This document shows positions 10,111 through 19,776 of a DNA stretch of 36,776 nt, piece by piece; within the stretch, counting starts at the first letter, position 1; every line of letters starts with the position of its first letter. Where the stretch lies: contig JAIVFJ010000471.1 of the NCBI GenBank assembly GCA_025765615.1, positions 1 to 36,776 on the forward strand, read 5' to 3'. The notes under the pieces are model-generated. The model ran no database searches and was not told where the DNA came from. It saw nothing but the letters and a program-made list of their open reading frames with translations. The stretch comes from Zopfochytrium polystomum (lineage: Eukaryota; Chytridiomycota; Chytridiomycetes; Chytridiales; Chytridiaceae). Made by a program: the position numbers and the translations under genes.

Positions 10111-11409
10111 ATGCTCGACTCCCTCCCCGCGCCTGTCTTGGTCGCCCTCGCCGACGCCCTCCCCAGCTCGCTCGACCGATGCGCCCTCAGCTCCGTCAAT
10201 TCAAGGCTACGCGCAACACTGGCCCCCTGCGTCTTCCGCGCCATCCGCGCTACCAACCTCGACACCGACGCTGCAGCAATAGGTGCAATCGTCTCGGCTC
10301 ACAGCCTTGAGATTCGCACGCTGCATCTGCAGTGCAAGCTGTTTCCCAACAGCATCAGTCCAGCGGAAGAAGAAACAGACGGAGGCGGCTCCGCCGGGAA
10401 CGATGAGGAGGAACCCGTCGTCGTCAGCCACCTCAGCGCGACGGCAGTGGCTCTCCTGTCTGGGCGGCTTGCGCAAAACGTGACTTCCGCAATCATCGAC
10501 TTTCGTCCCCACCGGAACTTCGAGACGCCCGAGTACGAGAGGCACGGGTGGGCCGACGAAGATGCCATCGTGATAATGCGGAGCGAAGACATGGACGATG
10601 CGAGCGCCGCCGAAGCAAAATACCACTGGCGGCGGACCATGGCTGAGCTCTGGCGCGCGCTAGCCGCAAACACATCGATCCGGAACCTCGAGATTCGGTC
10701 GCTCCTTCCCAACATCACGACCGCGTGGCACGACGACAATTGGTTGACCTTCATTGGCCGACTGGAGCGGCTGTCCATCCAGATGTGGGGCACTCAGACC
10801 GGCTCTGGAATCAACTCGATCATGACCACGGGTTACACGCAATTCATAGGCGCCCATCTCACAAAGTACTTTTTCGACCTTGCGGACGATCTTCTCGCGC
10901 TCGAACTTGTCGCTCACATCAACGGATGCTACGGTGGCGAGGATTTGACGTGCGGTGCGCCGACCGCGCTGGGAGAATTAAACATGCCGCGCCTGCGATC
11001 TTTGAATCTGCACCACACGTTTATTGACAGGCCCCTTCTCGCCTTCATCCGCGCTCACGCTTCTACCATTCAAAGCCTCCGTTTGACAAAATGCATGGCA
11101 CCGGCACCCTTCTTTGGAAACAAGAGCGAGTCGCACCTGTCGTGGACGGAGTTTTTCGACGGCATCGTGCAGTCAAATCCGGAGTCGCTGACCGATCTCG
11201 AAATTGAGAACTGGAAGCTGCCCGGCTTCGAAGTGGCAAGTTACACGTTCTTTTACGGCGACTTCAACGTTCTTGGTTCGTTTCAACCTTCATTCGAAAG
11301 GCTCATGGAAAGTCAGAGGATGGACTTTGATGCATACTTTCGTTTGGATGACTTGGTGTGGCGAAACCTCATTTCAAAGGCGAAGAAGAAGAGTCTTGCA
11401 GCTGAATAA
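10111..11409 (+). CDS. F-box/leucine-rich repeat-like protein, intact
   Basis: This is an uninterrupted 432-codon frame from the methionine at 10111; the frame is open from 9991, but the upstream residues are not protein-like and the F-box begins at MLDSLP. Residues 1-45 fit an F-box (LP.PVL..LAD.LP...L.RCALSSVNSRL), followed by VFRAIRAT. After an acidic Gly-rich linker (about residues 88-105) come irregular leucine-rich strands (IRNLEIRSLLP, LERLSIQMWG, LLALELVAHI, LRSLNLHHT, IQSLRLTKC, LTDLEIENW). The likely role is substrate recognition in an SCF ubiquitin ligase, inferred from architecture alone; no substrate can be deduced. It is the only intact member of a local array of five related copies. 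No intron is needed. The alternative is a generic LRR protein in which the F-box is degenerate. Confidence 0.75.
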   Translation: MLDSLPAPVLVALADALPSSLDRCALSSVNSRLRATLAPCVFRAIRATNLDTDAAAIGAIVSAHSLEIRTLHLQCKLFPNSISPAEEETDGGGSAGNDEEEPVVVSHLSATAVALLSGRLAQNVTSAIIDFRPHRNFETPEYERHGWADEDAIVIMRSEDMDDASAAEAKYHWRRTMAELWRALAANTSIRNLEIRSLLPNITTAWHDDNWLTFIGRLERLSIQMWGTQTGSGINSIMTTGYTQFIGAHLTKYFFDLADDLLALELVAHINGCYGGEDLTCGAPTALGELNMPRLRSLNLHHTFIDRPLLAFIRAHASTIQSLRLTKCMAPAPFFGNKSESHLSWTEFFDGIVQSNPESLTDLEIENWKLPGFEVASYTFFYGDFNVLGSFQPSFERLMESQRMDFDAYFRLDDLVWRNLISKAKKKSLAAE

Positions 11410-12246
11410 ATCGTGATTAGCTGTTTTAGGGAATCATGCGAAAGTAATGAAATGGTGCAGCATGCAGCAGCGCAGACTTGAATCAGTTGTACTTTGATCT
11501 CACCCTCTCATGTGCTGGTGCCGAGATTCGAGACTGAATAAGTCGAGAGGGAAAGAGAAAGAGCACAAAGGACAATATGAGAGTGCGCCAAGAAAAAAAA
11601 GTTTATAACCCCCTTGTGTCGACCTCATATCGACTACCAATAGGGCCACCAACCAAATGAGATATTGATCATAGCTCAGTCTAACAGAACGTGAATGACG
11701 TTTTTGATCGGGCATGGCGGGGAGGTGATATTAATAGGCGAGGAGAAGTATTCTTCATCGAGAAATTCAAAGATTCACCTAGTGCAACGAGCATCGAGAA
11801 AGTGCGCGTGATTAGGTCAAAGCAAAGAAGACGTCGGACTCCAATCCCATCCTTCGAGTGCAATTCATGAGCGCTATCAGCGACGATATTTTCAGTTGTG
11901 CGTCTGCTCATGCCATTTTGGGGTTTGGTGCCCGTGAGAAACGCGCAGATACCGATGTATTAATCCCGAAGAGAGGACACTTCTCCGTAGTGGTACGAGC
12001 GTGTACCCAGGTTTGTGGCGAATCTACAAAAATAGGTTCTGCTGCGGGAAACATAACTGCATCCTTATCCTTGCAACCGAAGGCGAGAAGATTTATTCAG
12101 GTAATAGAACAGACAAAGAATACCAAACAAGGCCATAAATTGGGCTGACGATGAAAAAACTAGCTTGTCTGGACGGAAAAGAACTCTGAGTCCCACGCGA
12201 AAAGCAGATCAACCCCATTTCGCAAGCTCAAGGTACCAATTCCGCC
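11410..12246. other. Gene-free stretch
   Basis: Short overlapping frames on both strands show no domains. The DNA is of mixed composition, and I see no repeats, tRNA or promoter that I can support before repeat A copy 2. Confidence 0.4.
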
Positions 12247-12433
12247 TGATGACAAATACTCTGAGTATTAAGTGGAACGGAAACCTGGTGTCAACAGTTT
12301 TCCTCCTCCTCTGCTCAAGCAGATAATATAGGAGAGGTTTTTACCCTGTGCCGGTCACACTTGCCTAGCAACTATTACAGCGTGTATATCATCATCATGT
12401 GTCAATAATTCATAACAGGGTTTTTTTTTTTCT
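12247..12433 (+). repeat. Dispersed repeat A, copy 2
   Basis: This closely matches 623-802 from TGATGACAAATACTC to the CATAACAG...TTTTT end. It is followed almost directly by repeat B copy 2, whereas copy 1 of A and B are separated by about 1.46 kb. Confidence 0.75.
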
Positions 12434-12435
12434 CT

Positions 12436-12525
12436 TTCTCTCCAAGTTGGGGAGAAGGACTACCCACAAACACACATCTCCACTTCATTCACTCCTTCCA
12501 CTCACTCACTCAGAGTAGACTGTTT
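12436..12525 (+). repeat. Dispersed repeat B, copy 2
   Basis: This is nearly identical to 2261-2350 over about 90 bp (CTCCAAGTTGGGGAGAAGGA through CAGAGTAGACTGTT). Its position directly after repeat A suggests an internally deleted version of the 623-2350 arrangement. Confidence 0.75.
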
Positions 12526-12839
12526 ACATTATGAATCGAATTGTATGAAAAAAAGGTCTGATTTGGGTCTGATTCAAAAAATCAAAACAAATTAAATGAT
12601 TGTTCGCCAAAATCAGCCATTTGCGTTTGATTCAAAGCTTTTTAATGAGTATTTTTTCAAATGTCTGCCCTATTAGGGGTGATTCGGCCTAAAAATGCCT
12701 AATTGGCGAATCGAATGTCTGGCATATTGCAAAAAATTGTCATTTCAGTTTGGAAACCCAAATTGAATCAAGTCAAATTGCAAATCCAGCCCAACCTGTG
12801 TTAAACCCTATTGGTTTGGGAAAAAGCCACTCATTCTTA

Positions 12840-13163
12840 GGGGTCGTTTCAAGTCCGTCGCCTTTTTCCCCAAAAATGAAAAAGGCGTTTCAAACGGCGA
12901 CGACCCCCACAGCCTCTCGATTCAAGGAAAAACATATGGAGGAAGGACCACCATGGCAAAAAATATTCTTTTGTTTGTTTGGGGCTGACGTAACCAGTGG
13001 ATAAATCTTTTCTTTGTTTTTTTGGGCGGCGGAACGGCGACGAAAATAAAAAAGGAGATCCCCCATGTCCTTTTTTTGAGCGGGGACAGAAAAGGGAACA
13101 CCCTATTTTTTCATTGGAGGAATTAATATTTCAGCTGAACGGCGACGGGTTTGAAACGACCCC
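12840..13163. mobile_element. MITE with 23-bp terminal inverted repeats and TTA duplication
   Basis: The left end GGGGTCGTTTCAAGTCC... and the right end, read on the opposite strand, GGGGTCGTTTCAAACCC... match over 23 bp with two mismatches. TTA flanks the element on both sides (12837-12839 and 13164-13166). The element is 324 bp and has no credible gene. A TTA (TWA) target duplication and termini beginning GGG are typical of PIF/Harbinger elements and their Tourist-like MITEs. An internal stretch near 12888-12908 (GGCGTTTCAAACGGCGACGA) repeats part of the terminus in inverted form, giving a sub-terminal foldback. Confidence 0.85.
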
Positions 13164-13477
13164 TTAAGGCTGTGCAGCACGGACTGGGGGCGGACAATCC
13201 AGGAAAACGCTCTGTGTCTGCCCTTGTGGTTTCCTGAAAAGAGCCCTCTGTATATGGAGATCCACAGGGTCCCCGCAAGTTTTCAGGTGGATTCCTCAAA
13301 GATCAGGCAGAAAAATTCCAGTTTGGATAAGGATCAGGGTCAAAACTGGCTGACTGCTGAGCCCTACCCAACACAGTCCTTCGGTCTATCCTCTGATCAA
13401 GAAGTAAGTAACTTTTGTGCCTTCAAAACATCACACCGGCAGAGAGGCATACCCCTGAAATTGGCTAACGCATTTTT

Positions 13478-13550
13478 TGGAGAATCGGGGTATCGATCCC
13501 TGTGCCTCTTGCATGGTAAGCGAGCACTTTACCATTTGAGCTAATTCCCC
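13478..13550 (-). pseudogene. tRNA-Ala-like pseudogene with ACC in the anticodon position
   Basis: The minus strand folds as a 73-nt tRNA with acceptor GGGGAAT/ATTCTCC (one G-U pair), an A box (TTAGCTCAAATGGTA) and a B box (GGATCGATACC). The body resembles eukaryotic tRNA-Ala(AGC), but the loop is TTACCAT, placing ACC at 34-36. There is a C-A mismatch in the anticodon stem and another mismatch in the T stem. ACC would read Gly codons and is not a usual eukaryotic anticodon. Decay of a tRNA-Ala copy, or a tRNA-derived SINE head, is more likely than a working gene. Confidence 0.65.
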
Positions 13551-13867
13551 ATGTCCCATTGGCGGTATATACAGAACTCATTGACATGTGTGTTTGTGAG
13601 TTTGTCAAGAGTCCTTCTTGGAGAGCAGGAAAACTCTGCTCTGAGTAATTGAAACATAATGATGATTTGCAAGCTATAATAGCTAAGGCTTGGGGGTTTG
13701 GCTAACCCAACAGGTTCACTGTTGCTTAACAGGCTGGTTTTAGCGGGGCACAGCCTGCAGAATCAAACAAAACCTCGTCAGAACGTTTTGAGTTAGGGTT
13801 TAAAGTTTCCTCTAATGCACATTAACCAGAAAAATTCCAGGCAGAATGATTGGAATGTGAATCCTTG

Positions 13868-13975
13868 TAAGCCACACACCCAAGCTGTAATAACAGTCAC
13901 TGGGAGAGCGTAACCAACCCATAATCATCTGCTTGGCAGAAGAGGTGGAAAACTGTTTACACTGGGTTTCTGTTC
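13868..13975 (-). repeat. Dispersed repeat A, diverged inverted copy
   Basis: Read on the minus strand, this shows GAAACCCAGTGTAAACAGTT, TTCCACCTCTTCTGCCAAGC and GGTTACGCTCTCCCAGTGAC, in the same order as repeat A copies 1 and 2 but with many substitutions. It is older than the other two copies. Confidence 0.55.
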
Positions 13976-15818
13976 CACTACATACCATGGGTTCCTATAA
14001 TCGAATTACCAATTGAATTTCTTTCTTCCAATTAATGAGGGAGCCAGTTCAATTATTGGAAAAATTGGAACAACAATTGGGAATGATTTAAGAAGGACAG
14101 ATCACTGACAAGGTCTTATGGTGAGGGCAGCCTCCTTTCCACCCACTGTTTTTGCCTTTCAGCCATTGTTTCCTCTGGAGGCCTTTGCGAAAAAAATTAC
14201 TCTGATGTGGCATTTCCCACCAAACAATTAATTTTTCAGAACCACTGCTACATACTCAGATTATTTAAGGCTGTCATCCAAAAAGGCGGTAGCAGATAGC
14301 CCCTTACATGTGCTTCTCATTATCCTGGTTTTCTTGCAGACATGAAGCTGATACAGATATCCAATCTCTGCGCTTCTTATTAAGTTTACTCAGAAATTTT
14401 CTACTATGCAGACTAAATATTCAGACTAATTGTCAAGCTTCCTGCTCTAATTCCATTGTACAGTTGGGGGGGAAAAAATGCAAAAAGTTCCAGCGTCCTT
14501 CACAGAAGCCCAATATACAAAACTTTCCCAGTTCTCAATCTTTTGATGCCAAACTTTGAGCACAATTAGGAATTTGGTGGAGTGATATGCTGCTAAAAAA
14601 TTTTATGAAGTTGCAGCAGCTCAGTCCCCAGATAAGAGCAATCAAATAGGAAAACACTGGGAATAGATAGACCCTCTTGAGTTGCTCTCTTTGAGCAGTT
14701 TGCACGAAAATGCCTCAACAGGAGCTGATTGATAGCGCATCATTTTTCAAAGACCAAGTGTGACCCTGAATACACTGTGATTTTCAGCAGCAAAAGAAGC
14801 TGGAGCAACCAGATAACTTGCAAACAAGCAATTTCTAAACTCAAATACCTTCCCATTTGAAGCCTCTTTAGAGACGCTGCTGAAGAAGATAGGCGCTTGT
14901 GAAACATTTTGGTGAATAAGTTGCAAGCTTCGTGTGATCAGAAGTTTTTTTTGAACCAATAAGCAATAAGTTTGCAAGTTTTGCTGTGAATGACTTCTCC
15001 AACTTCTGGAGCTGCTGGAAAATGCCACAGTCCATTTCATCATATCAAAGCTATGTATGTCGTGATCTGTTTCAGATTGTTTACCAGTACTACTGGTTTG
15101 CAGTGTGCAAAGTGTGTAAATCAGATTAGGAAGAGTGAAAATTGACAGGCAGTTCATTTCCAAAATTTTCACGTAAAATTCCTATTATCAGGAGAATGAG
15201 CCACAGACGTCTCATCAAAATTCTCTAATGTATTTGACTACTAGTGCCCCATCAGTGTACAAAATCTCCTAACAAAATATTGGAAACTGACAGAGTTCTC
15301 TGCCATGGACTTCTGTCTGAGAATTCAGAAAATTCGGAGTGTCTGAAGACTCTTTTCCCTCCTCTGTACTTCACTATGTTTGATAGTGAGAAGAGCTCTA
15401 GGGTCTGCCGCAGACCGAATCAGGCTGGACTTTGAGGAAATTTTATAGTTCAATGTTTGAATTTGATTCAATTCAACTTCATTAATAGACATTTTGTATT
15501 TTATTCAAAGTTGGCAAAATTTGATGTAAAATTAGCAATATGTCAAATTCAAATGTCCGTCAACAGCAAGAAAATTGGTGTTTGGGTCCAAAACATTGAA
15601 TCAAGTTGGGGCAGGCCCATCTCCATTTGGTGTGTGGCAGACTGTAAAGAGCTCCCTTTGGCTCTTGAGTCACAATTAGCGTCTGAGTAACTTGAGTGCC
15701 CCTTGTTTATATGCTTACACAATCTTATAAATGCTTCTTTTCAATAATTTTTTCTTTCTTGTCAGTGTCGCTTTGTCATTAATTTTTAATTCTTCCATCA
15801 TTTCATTTTTCTCTCAGA
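13976..15818. other. Gene-free, moderately AT-rich stretch
   Basis: The longest frame is 141 codons on the minus strand (14747-15172). It is Ser/Gln-rich with no recognisable domain and no supporting signals. I see no supported gene, tRNA or element here. Confidence 0.4.
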
Positions 15819-15875
15819 AACACACATCTCCACTTCATTCACTCCTTCCACTACCTCACTCAGAGTGGACTGTTT
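15819..15875 (+). repeat. Dispersed repeat B, partial copy 3
   Basis: This matches the second half of repeat B (CACATCTCCACTTCATTCAC through CAGAGTGGACTGTT). It lies about 70 bp upstream of a TATA box and AATAAA module, which hints that B may be part of an LTR-type U3 region. Confidence 0.6.
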
Positions 15876-15945
15876 GCACTTCAAACAGCTTTCTTCCTTT
15901 CTTCCCGCTTTTTTTTTCTTCTTTCTTTCCTAATTCCCCCCCTCC

Positions 15946-16017
15946 CTATAAATAGCTGCCCTGGGGGGAGCACCCTCATTAATCTCACCTAACTTTACAA
16001 ACCCACCCTTCAATAAA
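15946..16017 (+). promoter_or_regulatory. TATA box with closely spaced AATAAA (LTR-like)
   Basis: CTATAAATAG at 15946-15955 is followed by TCAATAAATGCC (AATAAA 16012-16017), after a pyrimidine-rich tract. The arrangement mirrors 3158-3217. It is probably a relic of a compact LTR or of another short transposon promoter; no partner LTR was found. Confidence 0.4.
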
Positions 16018-16637
16018 TGCCATCTCTAAGAAATTCAATTGTGTTCTTCTGAAATCCCCTTCCGTTCTACCCAATGAGCCTCCTCTGAACCTCCTACAAC
16101 ACAAGTTGAGCTGCCTGTCATTGGGTTGGACTCTTTGCACTTGTGCGGAGCTGGTACGCCAGTCCTGCTTGTGGTTAGACCTATGTAGCCCAGGAGAGTA
16201 ACCATCTACCTCTGGCTCTGTTTGCATGGATGACAATAATGATGAATAAATACCAGCCACAATTTGACCATCGATGAAAGATAATAAATAGATTTACGTA
16301 ATGCCACCCGTTCGTAAGACGGAAGGATGTAGACGTAGAACCTGACCTGAGGGATGGATGGATCAGTGGATCAGTGGAGCATAGAGGAGATGGCACATTC
16401 CTCCTACGTATGTGAGCGCCGCCACACCGTTAGGTATTAGTCACAATGTGGGAGTCCTAATATTGAGTTCAGCTGTGGTTGCTCCATCACTAGACACTAC
16501 TAAAAGAGTGCTGAGCAAGAATGAGGGAAACTGGGGAAATTCTGCTGAACAGAAGCTGTATCAAGGAGGCCAAGGAGAAACATGGAAAGATCACAGCACT
16601 CACGTTAAAGATGCTTCTTTTGTTGGTAAGATTCATA

Positions 16638-16746
16638 GCCGTCTTAGCTCATCTGGGAGAGCGTAGGACTGAAGAAGCCACCTGCTGTTCTGTGCGGTGG
16701 CCCCCCTGCTATCTTAAGGCACCCGGTTCAATACCGGGAGACGGCA
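16638..16746 (+). tRNA. tRNA-Phe (GAA) with a 36-nt intron
   Basis: Acceptor GCCGTCT pairs perfectly with AGACGGC and A is the discriminator base. The D arm is GCTC...GAGC. Anticodon stem TAGGA pairs with TCTTA (one G-U), the anticodon is GAA at 671-673 of the 16,000s, and the T arm is CCCGG/CCGGG with loop TTCAATA. A 36-nt intron (16675-16710) lies directly after position 37, the canonical eukaryotic site. Removing it leaves 73 nt, exactly the expected length. All stems are intact, so this is probably functional. Confidence 0.88.
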
Positions 16747-17157
16747 CATTATAAATCGCTGTGCAAGTTTTGTCAACTGCATCAGGACTTGCATATTGGG
16801 CCACCATGTCCCTTTATTGCTCATTTCCAGACTCTGACCAAAACTGATGCTGTCAAGACTGGCAATGACCCTTGTTGTTTCTCTTGTCAAGCAGGCAAGG
16901 TGCATGGTCCCTGTTGCATTGCAGAGTTGGCACTTTTTCTCTCCTTTCAATGATTTTCTGCGCAAGTTTGCCCAGTTTGCAGGGGAGACATCCTCAAATG
17001 CTCAGCAGCATATGCCACCATATTATGAAATAGGCACTTGAAAAAGTTAAAACTCAAAACTGCTTTTCTTTTAGTCAGCGTTGGCAAAAAAGGGATCTGA
17101 AATCTGGCCTGCTGCAGGTGGTGGATTTAAATTTACTTGTGGCTTGTAACCGGTACA

Positions 17158-17256
17158 GCCTGGTTAGCTCAATCGGTAGAGCGTGTGACTCTTAGCTAAC
17201 CCGAGATAGGGGTCTCTGCAATCACAAGGATGTGGGTTCTTTTCCACATTCAATTA
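17158..17256 (+). pseudogene. tRNA-Lys (CTT)-like gene with intron, degenerate 3' half
   Basis: The 5' half is an excellent tRNA-Lys match (GCCTGGTTAGCTCAATCGGT...). The anticodon stem TGTGA/TCACA and anticodon CTT are intact, with a 26-nt intron (17195-17220) at the canonical position 37/38. The T loop is shortened and the B box is altered (GGTTCTTTTCC), and the sequence that should pair with the acceptor does not. It is likely a decayed gene. A sequence error at the 3' end is possible. Confidence 0.65.
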
Positions 17257-17343
17257 GTGGCACTGGGCTGTGGGGGGGTGCGGGAAAAGGGAAAATCAAT
17301 TGACGAGAAAATGCCAGAAGACAGATTCCACTAATTCCACTAA

Positions 17344-18322
17344 TTGGGCCTCCACCCCTGTCATGTCAAACCACACCCACCAGAGCATGGTTCTCGCTCA
17401 ACCTTCCACCACCGCTTTCTCGTCCCCCGGTCTCAGCCCACTCGTGCCGCTGGCTCGCCGTTTTGCCTCGCCCTCGTCTGGCACAACGACGCGTCCTCGC
17501 GCATACACCAGCACCGCAGCGATGGCGGCGCTCTCGCTCGTCACACGCCAAAACGGTCCGATCATCTTCCTCTCCTGCGTCTGGTCTGTCCGCACTGTCC
17601 TCCACGCTCACCCTTCGCGCGAGACCAGCACCTTCTTTGCAACAACTGCGACACCATCCTTCTCTCAGCGATCAACTCAAGCTCTGGCAGGTGTTGTGGC
17701 AGGCTGTGCAATGGCGAATACCATCCTGAATCTGTTTCAGCACAATTAACTTCTTCCTCTTCGCCGTCGACCCCTAATCAGATCCGTCGACAAGGACAAC
17801 CTCCACCACTACCTCCGTCAATTGCAACCATCACGCACATTCTGCTTAAATCAAGTTTCCTCCTGTCACATCGTGCGCTCGACACACCTCACCCTCGCCC
17901 AAGTGGGTGCCGCGCATTGTCCCTGCCGCAGCCGTCCTTTGAGCCGCACCACCTACCCTCGTGTTGGTTCCCAATTGCCCAAAGATTGGTTTGCCACTGT
18001 CATTGCCAGGGCATGCAATCGATGCTTCACTGCGTCGGAAGGGGTTTGCAGCAAGACTCAAAGCATCGCACCATATCACCAGCACCATCAATGCCATTCT
18101 CCGTGTATTGGTGATGGTGACTCTCCGTCGCCTTCAGCGGCTTTTGGAGCGGAATTGCGATGTGAATGCTGCGGCATGATGGGGTGCAACGCTTCGAGGA
18201 AATCAATCTGCAGAATTGCTGTCTTTGCTTTCTTCTCATTTTTAACTCCATCGCTCCGGGTTATCACAGCCTTAATGTTGCAGGAAGATTACCATTGTAC
18301 GCGCTGTCATGCTCTTCTTTAG
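17344..18322 (+). other. Cysteine-rich open region, no confident gene
   Basis: Overlapping plus-strand frames of 256 codons (17344-18114) and 166 codons (17822-18322) are rich in Ser, Pro and Cys. The first contains paired cysteines (VCPHCPP, LLCNNCDTILLS, RCCGRLCNGEYHP) that could form zinc-binding knuckles. The second contains ACNRCF, CECCGMMGC and HCTRCH. I recognise no family, the two frames cannot both be coding, and I cannot find a start or splice sites to join them. It may be a decayed gene next to the left end of the recombinase-bearing element. Confidence 0.25.
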
Positions 18323-18454
18323 CGTGACACCGCCTGTAATGGCTTCTTCTTCGCACGCACAATTGTTTCAATTATTTCTATTTCCTTGCTGTTTTGTTTG
18401 ACTTCACCTAAGTTGACAAAGGATATCCTTCTAGGTTGACATCCCACACTCTTA

Positions 18455-19704
18455 TCAGAAATAGAGCCTTGCTCGTTCCTTTTCCTGTTGGCACCACGCA
18501 ATTGATAGTAGGACTGAATCACACCAATCGTGCTTCAATCCGACCGAAAGGTCCAGTCCCTGAAGTACCCTCTCTTGAACGAGGATTGGCAGCACCTTCT
18601 TGGTTACTTTTTTTTTGGCCGCTCGTCGAGCATTGTCCAATTGCAAACTTTTGCTAGAAGAAGCTGTATCTGCGTTTTTGTTGGACCTCTGTCGAGAAGT
18701 TGGCCGTTTCTGTGTCTGAAGCATGGGATTCGCACAAGCACTGTCAATCTCAGGTTCAATCTCTTCTACAACTGCCTCCGCATTTTTCTTTAATCGCCTT
18801 TGAGCGGTCCTCTGCTTCTGTGTCCCTGACTTTCGAGTAGCATGGGGTTTCTCATTGTCCTCGTTCTCTTTGTCCTTGACGACTTCTTCTTTCACTTCTT
18901 TGGGATCATCCAGTTCACTAAATCCAGCCACTGATGAAAGCCAGCATTTCCAGTCGTTCAAAACTTTGAGAGAGCCTATACTCCCAACAGAAATCTGCTT
19001 CGCCATTTTCGAGTACCTTTCCTTCAAAATGGACAGAATTGAAACTTCCATTTCGATCAGTTTAACAAAAATATACTGCGTCGCTCGATCATGTCTCCAC
19101 TGCTGCCGTTCAAGTATATATGCGCGCGGAAGCCCTCGGCACGCGTTTGGCACTTGCAGTTCAATTTGAGCCAACGCTTCTCGAATTTTCGAGATCTGCT
19201 GCAGCCGGTCAGTGGTATTTCGAAGATCGTAGACAGCCATCACTCCGTAATGCACCAATTCAAAAGAGCCTAGCTTATCAACCAATGTCGTCAACGGGCC
19301 CTCCTTCGGTGTTGACGGATTGGATTTTAAAACAGAATACCCAAGGTTCTTTGTCCCGACGTCGATACCAACAATGATTGTTGCTTTCGCCAGTTGGGGC
19401 TGAAAATCTGCGCTACCCTTCAAAGCAGCCTTAATAGCTTCGAAGTACGCCGCTTTCGTGGTGCCGGAGGTTGGGGTTGCTCCAATTTTTGAAGAAATGC
19501 TCTTGAGAATTGCGTGAGTCTGATCGAGTGAAACATCTGAAGCATTTGTTTAGTATTTGTCGCATTATGAAACCACGCACACTTACAGAAGTCTGAGAAC
19601 TTCGCAGGCTTAAGCTGCCGCCGTTGTTGATTTGGGACTCTCGAAGGCTTACGCTGCCACCCTTGTTGCTTTGGGGCTCTTGCTATCGTTGGTTTCATCT
19701 TCAA
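18455..19704 (-). CDS. RuvC-fold Holliday junction resolvase with SAP domain (Ydc2/Cce1 type)
   Basis: The gene has two exons, 19587-19704 and 18455-19536, joined across a 50-nt intron (GTAAGT...ATACTAAAC...TTCAG), giving about 399 residues. Spliced residues about 45-80 resemble a SAP motif (HAILKSISSKIGA...SGTTKAAYFEAIKAAL), as in fission yeast Ydc2. The catalytic core follows: IIVGIDVGTKNLGYSVL with the first acidic residue, AYILERQQWRH with the glutamate, and near the C-terminus KHDWCDSVLLSIAW with the last Asp pair (the family usually has KDD..DS, so one Asp is His here). A charged linker of about 120 residues (KEEVVKDKENEDNEK...) separates the core halves, as in fungal mitochondrial resolvases. 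The family cleaves four-way DNA junctions symmetrically, normally in mitochondria. Here the neighbour is a tyrosine recombinase, whose reaction passes through such junctions. Either MKMK or the second Met (19698) could be the start. Confidence 0.8.
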
Positions 19705-19776
19705 AACAATTCAGACAATTTTTTTTTCTCTATTCCATCACAACTCATTTCTTTATTCAACAGCAACTGCATAATT

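Noticed and set aside
14747..15172. 141-codon minus-strand frame
   Set aside because: Composition is compatible with random open sequence, there are no domains, and no promoter, splice or poly(A) context supports it.
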